Assembly (NCBI GenBank): GCA_003483885.1
Contig: DMXI01000207.1
Coordinates: 1-33,892 of the forward strand
Direction of reading: 5' to 3'
DNA from: Microscillaceae bacterium
Lineage (GTDB): Bacteria > Bacteroidota > Bacteroidia > Cytophagales > Microscillaceae
DNA: 33,892 nucleotides
A model generated the notes under the pieces. It was not told where the DNA came from. It did no database searches and saw only the letters and a program-made list of their open reading frames with translations. The position numbers and the translations under genes are program-made. The number at the start of each line of letters is the position of its first letter. Position 1 is the stretch's first letter. Shown here piece after piece: positions 8,946 to 17,694 of the stretch.

Positions 8946-8968
8946 TTCTTCAATTAATTATTGAAGAA
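8946..8968 (-). promoter_or_regulatory. Hairpin just after the susC stop codon
   Basis: Perfect 9-bp inverted repeat TTCTTCAAT (8946-8954) / ATTGAAGAA (8960-8968), 5-nt loop, 5 bp downstream of the susC stop at 8974. It is AU-rich and lacks a U-run, so it probably protects the susC 3' end or marks a processing site. Confidence 0.4.
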
Positions 8969-8973
8969 AATAC

Positions 8974-11900
8974 TTAGAAATCAATGTTTACACCGAAGAT
9001 GAATGTTCTCGCACGTGGGAAAATATCATTATCGATACCATCAGAAGTCCGATTAGCAATTTCTGGGTCCAATCCAGTGTAATCAGTGATTACGAATACG
9101 TTTTGAGCGGTTACAAATGCTCTCAACTTCAGTTTATTTTTCAACAATTTGTCAAATCGGTAACCAAGGCTAATGTTATCTAATCTCAAGAAACTAGCAT
9201 TTTCTAAGTACACATCTGAGAAATACTGCGGTGCAGTAAAGTTAGTTTCAGTCACTGCTCTTGGCATATTAGAAGGAGCCGCATCTAAAATCACACGGTT
9301 ATAATAAGCGCCATTTGACCGTACATTGTTATATACATAGTTACCCAAATTGGCACGTAGGGTAAAACTAAAATCAAAATCCTTGTAAGTCATATTAGAG
9401 GTCAAGCCCATAATCACTGCAGGTGCAGGGTTTTCTACGATTCTTTTGTCCAAGTCGTTTACCATACCATCTGGATTACCGTCTGGGCCACTGATATCCT
9501 CATACATATCTGCCATATCTATGGTTCCATCTCCATTGTGATCTACGCCATCTACCAATGGTCTTCCGTTTGCATCTAGTTTATGCTTAAACAAGAAGAA
9601 AGAATTCAATTGCTGACCAATTTGCAGGATTTGAACATTGTTACCTACACCACCAGCAATACCCCCTTGTAGAATACCAATAAATGATGGATCGTTAAAA
9701 GCGGTGAACTTCAATAGTTTATTGCGGTTAAAGGCAATGTTATAGCTCAAATTCCAACGGAAATCTTTAGTATTGATCGCCGTTGCATCCAATGCAAACT
9801 CTATCCCGTTGCTTTCCAGTTCACCAATGTTAGTCAATACTCGGTCAGACAAGTTAGCACCCGCTGCTACTGGTACAGTAAAAAGTAGGTCGGTGGTTGT
9901 CTTGGTATAATATTCAATAGAACCGTTGATTCTACCTCCGAATAAACCGAAGTCCAAACCAATGTTAAATGAGCGTAGTTCTTCCCATTTCAAATTAGGG
10001 TCAAATGCATCTGCTCTCAATGTATTGATAAAAGCATTTCCGAATTGTGCCGAAGCAGAAGGCAAACCTTGAGTAAATCTTGGCAAGAACTGGAAGTTTC
10101 CAATTTCCTGGTTACCAGTTACCCCATATCCTGCACGTATTTTAAGATCAGAAATGATAGAAGAGTTTTTCAAGAATGCCTCTTCGCTAATACGATAGGC
10201 CAAAGCAACCGATGGGAAGTTACCCCACTGATTCTCAGGGTTGAACCTTGAAGAACCATCACGACGATAAGTAGCCGTCAATAATACTTTATCAGCATAA
10301 GAGAAGTTTACTCTTCCATAAAATGAAATCAAACGGTTGGGCTCTACGGTGATAAAAGCTTCTGTCATAGTTGCAGAGGCAGCACTGTTAGGTCCAAGCA
10401 AGTTGTTAGACAAGTTGAAAGCTCTAAATTCAGGGAACTCTGCTCTAAAGTTTTGGTAAGAATACCCACCAGTTACATCAATTTTACTTTTAATGCTGGT
10501 AAGCTCCTTCGTATACTTCAAATAAAACTCAAGCAAACCAGAGGTTCTTGTAAAGTTAGCTCTTCTTACTTCACCGTTGTCATTGAATTGAGAACGTAGG
10601 TTGCTTGGCAAGAAACGAGATCTGCTTCCAGTAAAGATATCATAACCTAAGTTCAAATTGGCAGATAATCCTTTTACAAAAGGAAGGCTGTAATCAAACT
10701 GAATGTTTCCTACACTTCTGATATTTTTACCTTGGTCATCTGTAAGGGTTAATTCAGCTACTGGGTTTTTGTTGGCCAAGTCATTGGCGTACTCAAAAAA
10801 TCCTCCATACTGTGTATCACTTGGGTCAAGAATGGGCTGGGTAGGATCAAATACTAAAGAGGAACCGATTACTCCATTGGGCACAAAAACATCATTGGTT
10901 TGAGAGGCTTTGATACTTGTTGTAATTTTTAAGTCATCATTCAAAGCTCTTTGATTCAAGTTTAATGATAAGCTTATTCTCTCAGAACTAGAACCTTTGA
11001 TGACTCCTTCTTGCTCAACATAACCTACCGATGCTCTATAACTTAGTGTTTTGGTACCACCCGAAAAACCAAGGTTGTGAGATTGACCTGTACCTACTCG
11101 ATACAATTCATCTTGCCAGTTGGTATTTGCGGTACCTAGTTCATTTACCCTGGAAGGTGCTTGGGTTTGAACAATTGATCTAAATTCATCTGCATTGAAT
11201 ACATCTACTTTTCGGGCAATGGTAGAAAAAGAAAACCAGTTGTTGTAGCTTAATCTTCCTTGTCCTGCTTTTCCACGCTTGGTAGTAATCAAGATTACCC
11301 CGTTGTTACCACGTGAACCGTAAATAGCCGTAGCTGAGGCATCTTTCAATACCGTAAAGCTCTCAATGTCATTAGGGTTTAAAAAGTTCAGAGGGTTACG
11401 ACCGTCCTGAAAACCACCAGGGTTTATTGCAGCATTGTCTACGGGCACCCCGTCAATTACATATAAAGGTTCGTTGCTCGCATTTACCGATGTACCTCCA
11501 CGAATTCTAACCTTCACTTGTCCACCAGGCTCTCCAGAGTTAGACTGGATTTGTACTCCTGCTATCTTTCCATTGATCAATTGATCAGGCGATACAATGG
11601 GTCCTTTATTGAATTTGTCCGTATCAATCTTGGTTACTACCCCAGTTACATCCGATTTCTTTTGGGTACCATACCCTACTACTACTACTTCTTTCAAAGC
11701 CACATCATCTAACAAGGTAACATTGATCGTAGTTTGAGCACCTACCTCAATTTCTTGTGATGCATATCCCACAAAGCTAATAATCAAGGTAGCACCTGAT
11801 TGCACCGTAATTGTATAAGTACCATCGGCTGCCGTGGCAGCACCATTGTTAGTTCCTTTTTCCAGAATTGTAGCACCTGGTAATGGTTCTCCCTTGTTGT

Positions 11901-12072
11901 CAGTTATCTTTCCAGATATCTGAGTTTGGGCAAAGGCTTGAGCTTGTAACAGACAAAATACCAAAGCCAAACCTAAAAGCTTGTGGCATTTTTTTGTCAA
12001 ATGCTTAGCCACACTATATAGCCCGGTAGGCTTTTTAGTATTGGCTAATAAATCATTGTAAACTTCACTCAT
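8974..12072 (-). CDS. susC: SusC/RagA-family TonB-linked outer-membrane transporter
   Basis: This 1032-aa protein forms the outer-membrane channel that imports SusD-bound oligosaccharides using TonB energy. Domains in order: an unusually long 27-residue N-terminal stretch and then a hydrophobic signal (LLGLALVFCLLQAQAFAQ, to about residue 49); a carboxypeptidase-regulatory-like domain (SGKITDNKGEPLPGATI...ISFVGYASQEI); the TonB-box region KEVVVVGYGTQKK; the plug (DQLINGKIAGVQI, VRIRGGTS, EPLYVIDGVPVD, FTVLKDASATAIYGSRG, GVILITTKRG); and a 22-strand-type barrel ending in Phe. Asp-rich loops such as DHNGDGTIDMAD may bind calcium. It is first in a susC-susD operon. The only consensus -7 box in the long upstream gap is 680 bp away, so a long leader is predicted. 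Confidence 0.97.
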   Translation of the reverse strand: MSEVYNDLLANTKKPTGLYSVAKHLTKKCHKLLGLALVFCLLQAQAFAQTQISGKITDNKGEPLPGATILEKGTNNGAATAADGTYTITVQSGATLIISFVGYASQEIEVGAQTTINVTLLDDVALKEVVVVGYGTQKKSDVTGVVTKIDTDKFNKGPIVSPDQLINGKIAGVQIQSNSGEPGGQVKVRIRGGTSVNASNEPLYVIDGVPVDNAAINPGGFQDGRNPLNFLNPNDIESFTVLKDASATAIYGSRGNNGVILITTKRGKAGQGRLSYNNWFSFSTIARKVDVFNADEFRSIVQTQAPSRVNELGTANTNWQDELYRVGTGQSHNLGFSGGTKTLSYRASVGYVEQEGVIKGSSSERISLSLNLNQRALNDDLKITTSIKASQTNDVFVPNGVIGSSLVFDPTQPILDPSDTQYGGFFEYANDLANKNPVAELTLTDDQGKNIRSVGNIQFDYSLPFVKGLSANLNLGYDIFTGSRSRFLPSNLRSQFNDNGEVRRANFTRTSGLLEFYLKYTKELTSIKSKIDVTGGYSYQNFRAEFPEFRAFNLSNNLLGPNSAASATMTEAFITVEPNRLISFYGRVNFSYADKVLLTATYRRDGSSRFNPENQWGNFPSVALAYRISEEAFLKNSSIISDLKIRAGYGVTGNQEIGNFQFLPRFTQGLPSASAQFGNAFINTLRADAFDPNLKWEELRSFNIGLDFGLFGGRINGSIEYYTKTTTDLLFTVPVAAGANLSDRVLTNIGELESNGIEFALDATAINTKDFRWNLSYNIAFNRNKLLKFTAFNDPSFIGILQGGIAGGVGNNVQILQIGQQLNSFFLFKHKLDANGRPLVDGVDHNGDGTIDMADMYEDISGPDGNPDGMVNDLDKRIVENPAPAVIMGLTSNMTYKDFDFSFTLRANLGNYVYNNVRSNGAYYNRVILDAAPSNMPRAVTETNFTAPQYFSDVYLENASFLRLDNISLGYRFDKLLKNKLKLRAFVTAQNVFVITDYTGLDPEIANRTSDGIDNDIFPRARTFIFGVNIDF

Positions 12073-12747
12073 AAGGTTAATAGTTAAAATTTCAGTAAAA
12101 CAGTTGGTGCAAATATGAAGTGGCTGTTATTCTAAGTGTGTTTGCTTTTAATAGTATAATATTATTACTTAATTGAATATAACCAAGTAACATTGTAGGA
12201 AAGCCTTCATACTATCTTATTAGAATTATCTAATAAAAGTGCTACATATTACACAAATAAAAAAACGCGTTAAGTCAATAAATGCAAAACTTAATATTTT
12301 AATTTCAATACTTCACACAATATTTCATACCTCAAATAAGCCTTTACTTAAATAGTCTAATATTTACAAAAGCACATAAATAAGCTATAAGTACTATTTA
12401 AAAGCATAAAATATTGTTGTTTAGATTCTCACCATTTAGTCATAAAACATCCAACGGTTATTATATCATAATTTAGTTCTTCGCTATTACAATGATTGAA
12501 GTAATACCAAGTAAACTTATGATGTTGCAGAGAACTTTTATCTGCTTGCTTGTGTGCTTTTCCTAATGATGACAGAGAACAATCTTGTGCAAAAAACCTA
12601 AAAATGGGTTAATTTTAGTCTTAATATAACCTTAACAGGTCTTGAAATAAATGGTACTTATCTAATAGAGTACCTTAGTATTAATCTTCATTTATTTAAA
12701 TATTTCAAGAAATGCATCAACTTAGGTAGTGCCTTAAAATATAACTC
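12073..12747. other. Non-coding gap forming the predicted susC leader
   Basis: About 675 bp of AT-rich sequence with no convincing coding region on either strand. No TAnnTTTG box for the minus strand is seen except in the shared element that begins at 12748, so this stretch would be transcribed as a very long 5' leader of susC. I see no riboswitch class that I recognise in it. Confidence 0.45.
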
Positions 12748-12815
12748 ATATCAAAAATAATTGGCTTTTTCCCATAATTCTACCTCTTTTTTGTCAAAAA
12801 CTTATACCATATTGA
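12748..12815 (-). promoter_or_regulatory. Shared promoter/operator element, copy 2 (upstream of susCD)
   Basis: Second copy of the element at 5944-6011, in the same orientation relative to its operon. The 23-bp block (12748-12770) is identical. The second block (12782-12815) starts at the same 34-bp offset and shares ACCTC, TTTTG, AAAAA and ATATTGA segments. The minus-strand -7 box TATTTTTG lies at 12759 to 12752. Duplication upstream of two operons of one pathway argues for common control, probably by the AraC-type protein at 6052. Confidence 0.6.
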
Positions 12816-12963
12816 ATCTATCTAAGACAACCAAAGCTTGTTTATTCAATAAGGTTCTATTCTAGTAATTACTCACTTGTTAACATTAACTTAACAGAAG
12901 ATTGTGCCTTATAAATTATTGAAAGTAATACAACCATTAAGTCAAGGTTAAAAACAGCTTACA

Positions 12964-14979
12964 TTATTTCCTGAATAGTATCATTGCCGAACTTCCCGCA
13001 AGGTGGATTTCAGCATCATTTGGCCTGATTTTACCCTGTAAATCAATAGTTTGACCACTCAGTGCTACCTTCCATTCTCCTTTAGACAACAAAGGAAAAT
13101 TTAGCAACTGAGTAGTACGATTTCCATTAAAAATCACCACAATATCTTTCCAAGCATCTCCATTTGCATTTTTACTTAATTGATAAGCCACTACATTTGG
13201 AGTATCAGTGTCCAAAAACTTCAAATGCTTACGAATTTGCTCACTACTGGTCATGCGAAAAGCCGGATGCCGCTTTCTGAGTTGTATGAGTTGTTGGTAA
13301 AACCTGAAAACATTGAGGTATTGATGCTTTCTGTTCCAATCTATTTGATTGATCTCATCAGGGGACTCAAAAGAATTCTCAACACCATTTTTGGTTCGAA
13401 GAAAGTCTACTCCTGCATGCAAAAAAGCCACTCCTTGGGAGGTCAATACAATCGTATTGGCTAATAAGTGCATGTTAATCAATTCCTTCTCTGAAATGCC
13501 TGGCTCAGTTTTCTTTACCGATATCATCAACTTATCCCAAAGGGTATGATTATCGTGGCAAGACACATAATTGATCGTTTGAAAAGGCTCTTTGGCATAA
13601 GGTGCTTTGGAATAATTCACCGTCTCATACTTTACTTGCGGGTGTTGAGTAGCGGCTACTATACCAAACTTTACGCTCTCTTCTAACCCACTCTTACCAC
13701 TTGCAAAGCCTCTATCTTCGTGCTTATTCCAACTTCCCTTGATTCCATCTCTTATATCGTCGCTAAATACCGCCACCTTATCCAACTTATAAGCATTTCT
13801 TTTAAGTGCCTGTTGGTCAGAAGGCAAAGGGCTCCCTCCAGCAGTCCATCCTTCACCATACACAAAAATGGTTGGGTCAATCTTACGAAGTTCCTTACTC
13901 ACTAAGTTCATAGTCTCAATGTCATGAATGCCCATTAAGTCAAACCGAAATCCATCTAAATGATACTCTTGCACCCAATACTTTACCGATTCAAGAATGT
14001 ATTTGCGCATCATGTATTTTTCAGAAGCTGTTTCGTTGCCACAAGCCGATGCATTGGAAAATGCCCCATCTTTGTTAAGGCGGTAGTAATACTTAGGATA
14101 TTCTAAATTGAAATAAGATTTTTGGGTATGTCCAGTATGGTTATATACTACGTCCAACACAACTCTCAGACCTTGATGATGGAACGCTTGTACCATCTTT
14201 TTGAATTCTTTGATGCGTACCGCGCCATTATGAGGGTTGGTAGCATAAGATCCTTCTGGTACATTGTAGTTGAGCGGATCGTATCCCCAATTGTAGGGGT
14301 AGGGTTTGGCGTCTAACTTAGTCTCATCAATCGAGCGATAATCAAACGCAGGTAGTAAATGTACGTGAGTTACTCCCAATTCTTTAATGTGACTTAAACC
14401 CGTCTTGATCCCTTGTGGGCCTTTGGTACTAGTTTCGGCCAATCCTAGAAACTTTCCTCTATTAGCAACTCCTGAACTTTTATGAATGGTAAAATCTCGA
14501 ACATGTAATTCATAGATTATGATATCGTTAAAGTTTCTAAGGGTAGGTCTTTGATCATTCTCCCATCCTTTAGGGTTAGTACTTTTCAAATCTAAGATCA
14601 TAGCCCGCCTACCATTAGCTCCTACTGCCTTTGCATATACTCCTGGGGTTTCATCTAAAGGTTGTCCATCAAAATAGACCTGAAATGTGTAATACTTCCC
14701 CGCAAGATTTTTTTGCTGATGCCAAACCCACACCCCATTCTGCCCTTTTTGCATTTGCTCAACCAAAACGGCTTTACCTCCTAATCCCTGATCATAGAGC
14801 CGTATAAGCACTTTGTCTGCATTGGGAGACCAAAGCTTCAAGATTGTCTTTTGAGGCGAATACGTTAAACCCAGGTCATTACCTTTGTAAACAGGAATGG
14901 ATTGGTTATTTTGAGCAGTACTGGTAGGCGAATACAGGTAAATCAACAAAACTGCAAAAAAGTGGTAGGTGTACTTCAT
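12964..14979 (-). CDS. pulA: Secreted type I pullulanase (GH13, debranching enzyme)
   Basis: Type I pullulanases hydrolyse alpha-1,6 branches of pullulan, amylopectin and glycogen. The 671-aa product has a Sec signal (MKYTYHFFAVLLIYLY...STAQ), a CBM48-type N-terminal domain (LKLWSPNADKVLIRLYDQG) and a catalytic barrel. The type I pullulanase signature YNWGYDP is present at about residue 230. GH13 regions are DVVYNHTG (about 279), GFRFDLMGIHD (nucleophile Asp, about 345), YGEGWTAGG (acid/base Glu, about 376) and SCHDNHTLWDK (about 475). A beta-sandwich C-terminal domain ends the protein. No lipobox is seen, so it is probably periplasmic. It lies upstream of susC on the same strand but 890 bp away, with the shared promoter element between, so it is a separate transcription unit. 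Confidence 0.94.
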   Translation of the reverse strand: MKYTYHFFAVLLIYLYSPTSTAQNNQSIPVYKGNDLGLTYSPQKTILKLWSPNADKVLIRLYDQGLGGKAVLVEQMQKGQNGVWVWHQQKNLAGKYYTFQVYFDGQPLDETPGVYAKAVGANGRRAMILDLKSTNPKGWENDQRPTLRNFNDIIIYELHVRDFTIHKSSGVANRGKFLGLAETSTKGPQGIKTGLSHIKELGVTHVHLLPAFDYRSIDETKLDAKPYPYNWGYDPLNYNVPEGSYATNPHNGAVRIKEFKKMVQAFHHQGLRVVLDVVYNHTGHTQKSYFNLEYPKYYYRLNKDGAFSNASACGNETASEKYMMRKYILESVKYWVQEYHLDGFRFDLMGIHDIETMNLVSKELRKIDPTIFVYGEGWTAGGSPLPSDQQALKRNAYKLDKVAVFSDDIRDGIKGSWNKHEDRGFASGKSGLEESVKFGIVAATQHPQVKYETVNYSKAPYAKEPFQTINYVSCHDNHTLWDKLMISVKKTEPGISEKELINMHLLANTIVLTSQGVAFLHAGVDFLRTKNGVENSFESPDEINQIDWNRKHQYLNVFRFYQQLIQLRKRHPAFRMTSSEQIRKHLKFLDTDTPNVVAYQLSKNANGDAWKDIVVIFNGNRTTQLLNFPLLSKGEWKVALSGQTIDLQGKIRPNDAEIHLAGSSAMILFRK

Positions 14980-15007
14980 GGCTTATATACTATGAGAATA
15001 ATATCAC

Positions 15008-15020
15008 TTATCTAAGATAA
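15008..15020. promoter_or_regulatory. Palindrome upstream of pulA
   Basis: TTATCTAAGATAA is a perfect 13-bp inverted repeat with a single central base, 28 bp before the pulA start codon. It could be an operator or chance in AT-rich DNA. No copy of the 23-bp shared element is found in this gap. Confidence 0.25.
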
Positions 15021-15110
15021 AATTTTACTACTGTATTTATTATATTTATCAATGATTAGATAGTATATTTTCAATATTGTAGTAGACTTTGCAATATATT
15101 CTCAAAACCA

Positions 15111-16082
15111 ATGGCTTATTTTAAAACATACCCAATACACACCTTCATCATAGTGCTCGGGCTTTTTCTATGCTACAATTGTTCCTCCTCAAAACAACAC
15201 TCTCCCATAGATGACTTTAACACGGCAAAAGACATTGAAGCCTTTGTACACCATTTAACTCCCCAAAACAAATACTTTACAGTAAACCAGTCACTATATT
15301 TTGAACACCCTAATTGTCGTCAGGTAGTGCAGGCACTAGGAATAAAACCTTGGTATAAAAGTGATATAGACGGGAATGGTTATAATGATCTTCTGGTGCA
15401 TAGCCGTTGGCAACAAACCAACTACCTAGCCGTGTTAATGGTATTTCCTGAAAATCAATATGCGCTGAAAATGATCAGCGACGAAGGATGCAATTGTGCG
15501 AGACCCACTCAAACAACCCAGCATACACTTATTGAATTTTTTCATTTCGATGATACATTGTATCAAAAAAGCTGGTTCGATATCATGTCATTTGCTCGTC
15601 AATTCAACCAACTACCTATCCATACCATTGATCCTTATCGTGATACACTGATTTATAAGTTTGGGGAGGTAATTGAGTATCATTCCACTGCTACAATTCA
15701 AGAAGTTACATCATTACATTTCAAAACCCTAAGTTGCCTTGGGCATTGCCCTATTTTTGAAATGAGAATAAACCAAGACCAAACTGCTACCTATCATGCC
15801 ATCAAGGATCATTTAAGAAAAGGAAAGTTTAAGGCCAATATTGATCAAATAGAATTTCGGAAGTTGATGGGGTTATTACAATACATCCAAGTAAAAAGCT
15901 TGAAAGACCAATACAAAAGAAATGACCTTACAGAACCAGTCACTGAGTTAATCATTCACTTTAGGGATGGGACTACAAAGAAGATCACAGATGCCAGCTA
16001 CCAAGGTACCCGAGGATTGGGTCAATTATATCATCTACTAATAGATTTGAGAAAAAATCAATCGTGGGAAAGTATTCAATAA
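15111..16082 (+). CDS. Lipoprotein with C-terminal DUF6438-like domain, function unknown
   Basis: A 323-aa predicted lipoprotein: hydrophobic N-terminus ending LCYNCSSSK, with Cys as the likely lipidation site. The middle contains DIDGNGYNDLLV, a short calcium-loop-like, FG-GAP-like motif often seen in proteins that compare a computed property. The C-terminal 130 residues (from TSLHFKTLSCLGHCPIFEMR) match the pattern of DUF6438: a conserved Cys-x-Gly-x-Cys-Pro segment followed by a small alpha/beta domain with FRDGTTKKITD. No catalytic residues are apparent. It is divergent from pulA and convergent with the papain-like gene, sharing a terminator with it. Function is unknown; the location is the outer or inner membrane facing the periplasm. 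Confidence 0.8.
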   Translation: MAYFKTYPIHTFIIVLGLFLCYNCSSSKQHSPIDDFNTAKDIEAFVHHLTPQNKYFTVNQSLYFEHPNCRQVVQALGIKPWYKSDIDGNGYNDLLVHSRWQQTNYLAVLMVFPENQYALKMISDEGCNCARPTQTTQHTLIEFFHFDDTLYQKSWFDIMSFARQFNQLPIHTIDPYRDTLIYKFGEVIEYHSTATIQEVTSLHFKTLSCLGHCPIFEMRINQDQTATYHAIKDHLRKGKFKANIDQIEFRKLMGLLQYIQVKSLKDQYKRNDLTEPVTELIIHFRDGTTKKITDASYQGTRGLGQLYHLLIDLRKNQSWESIQ

Positions 16083-16122
16083 ATCCAGGCTATTTCCTTT
16101 GGAAAGGATACTATATAACAAG

Positions 16123-16164
16123 CAAAAAGGCCCCAACAATACATAATTGTTGAGGCCTCTTTTA
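16123..16164. terminator. Bidirectional terminator
   Basis: Stem of AAAAAGGCCCCAACAAT (16124-16140) against ATTGTTGAGGCCTCTTTT (16145-16162), with two mismatches and a 4-nt loop, flanked by A- and T-runs. It serves both the plus-strand lipoprotein gene and the minus-strand papain-like gene. Confidence 0.85.
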
Positions 16165-16181
16165 TTACGTAAAATAATATC

Positions 16182-17576
16182 TTATAAGTGGCGAATGGCT
16201 ACCACGATCGGAACAACTTTTCCATATTTGCTAATTCCCTGGAAGCTAATACTCCCATCACGGGTGTATCTAATTTCATCTTGAGAAATCACCTTATTAC
16301 CAATTACTTTTTGTACCCTGGTATAAAAATCTCCTTCCTCCTGCTCCACTTTTCTCATAATACGCTGGATGTCTAGTTTCTCGGCAGAATACAACACACA
16401 AAAATAATCTACTCCTTGTGTATTATCCATTTTAATGTATAAATCCTCGTTAGGGATCGCTACATTATTACTGCTATATCCCAAATAAGCACTCACACCT
16501 TTTTTATAAGGAAAAATCATAGAGTTTCGACGAGACATATCAGATGCAAAAGCATAGACATAAGCAGGCTCATTATTCGAAATATAGATTCTAAATAATG
16601 TACCAGAGAAATAAGGCTTAGTTACGCTATAATAGCCATTTTTATATTCTGCCTCCATATCAAAACCTGCAGATAAAGTAAATTTTACTTTACCAGACAA
16701 CGCAATTTGTCGAGGCTGTGGTACAATCATTTCGTAAGCCTCAAAGCAATACCGTTGGAAATCGCTGTACTTCACCCAAATAAAACCGTTGTCTCCCCAA
16801 AGCGTACCCCAGCTATTCATTAGCTCAAATGCACCACCATATTTTTTATCATCATACCCTACTACTGTCAATGCATGCCCTCCTTCAGGGTTCAAGTCTT
16901 CTTTTGGATTCTTAATCCATACTTCTTTACCTCTTGCATTCAAGAAAGACTCCGTGCAACATTGCATTCCTATAATTACCGGCTTTTTTTGTGAAATACT
17001 CTTCTTTACCAGCTTTATCTTATAAGGTTCGGTTTCAGATTCAAACAAACGGCGAAAATCCTTTACACGAAACTCACGTGCATTGGTCACGTGTTCAGAG
17101 GTTACCCGCTTACCACATCTATCACTAAAATCATTAAATTTAATCGCCCCCACATCTCTCATTACTTCCAGGCCAGTTGACAGGCTAGTACCCTCCTGAC
17201 AATTGATATCAAGAGTTGTTTTGGCTCTTTCGTACAAAAAGAAAGGAGAAAAAGCATTTTGGGTAATTAGCAGAGGATTGGTCATATTTTTTTGTTTAGC
17301 ATACAATACCGTGCGCGCGGCATAAGCTGCTGACCAACCTACACAAGTTCCATAAGCTCCTTGATTTTTGGGAATAGGAGCATATTTTCTTAAGGAAACC
17401 TTAGAAGGCATTTTTCTATAGTCTCCTCTCATTAAAGGAGCTGCCAAAGGGACTTTAGCATATTTTTCTTTGTCTAGTTTACATCCAGTTCGGTACTGTG
17501 CATAGGATGGCTTAAATGTACCCAAAACCAGCACAAACGCTATACAATAATGAAGAAAGGTAATTTTTTTAGCCAT
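16182..17576 (-). CDS. Secreted papain-like cysteine protease (C1A) with DUF4384-like C-terminus
   Basis: A 464-aa protein with a Sec signal (ITFLHYCIAFVLVLGTF...SYAQ). The C1A fold shows its catalytic set: Cys in KNQGAYGTCVGWS (about residue 79), His in GGHALTVVGYDD (about 233) and Asn in ELMNSWGTLWGDNGF (about 254). No separate inhibitory propeptide is obvious; only about 40 residues precede the domain. The C-terminal 170 residues (FRIYISNNEPAYVYAFASD...FPYKK...IPNEDLYIKMD) follow the DUF4384 pattern. That domain is usually attached to caspase-like or kinase domains, and here sits beside a caspase-like gene. Probable role: periplasmic or secreted proteolysis, substrate unknown. A terminator separates it from the upstream caspase-like gene. 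Confidence 0.88.
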   Translation of the reverse strand: MAKKITFLHYCIAFVLVLGTFKPSYAQYRTGCKLDKEKYAKVPLAAPLMRGDYRKMPSKVSLRKYAPIPKNQGAYGTCVGWSAAYAARTVLYAKQKNMTNPLLITQNAFSPFFLYERAKTTLDINCQEGTSLSTGLEVMRDVGAIKFNDFSDRCGKRVTSEHVTNAREFRVKDFRRLFESETEPYKIKLVKKSISQKKPVIIGMQCCTESFLNARGKEVWIKNPKEDLNPEGGHALTVVGYDDKKYGGAFELMNSWGTLWGDNGFIWVKYSDFQRYCFEAYEMIVPQPRQIALSGKVKFTLSAGFDMEAEYKNGYYSVTKPYFSGTLFRIYISNNEPAYVYAFASDMSRRNSMIFPYKKGVSAYLGYSSNNVAIPNEDLYIKMDNTQGVDYFCVLYSAEKLDIQRIMRKVEQEEGDFYTRVQKVIGNKVISQDEIRYTRDGSISFQGISKYGKVVPIVVAIRHL

Positions 17577-17618
17577 TTTTGATGCTTTATTATTTTTTAA
17601 AATTAGTTGGTATGAACT

Positions 17619-17661
17619 AAAAAAGGAATCACCAACTCAACAGTTAGTTGATTCCTTTTCT
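17619..17661 (-). terminator. Intrinsic terminator after the TPR/caspase-like gene
   Basis: Perfect 11-bp stem AAAAGGAATCA (17621-17631) / TGATTCCTTTT (17649-17659), followed on the minus strand by a T-run. It lies between the caspase-like stop (17695) and the papain-like start (17576), so these two neighbours are probably transcribed separately. Confidence 0.85.
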
Positions 17662-17694
17662 AAAATATCAAAAAGAATTGAATTATTTCAATTT

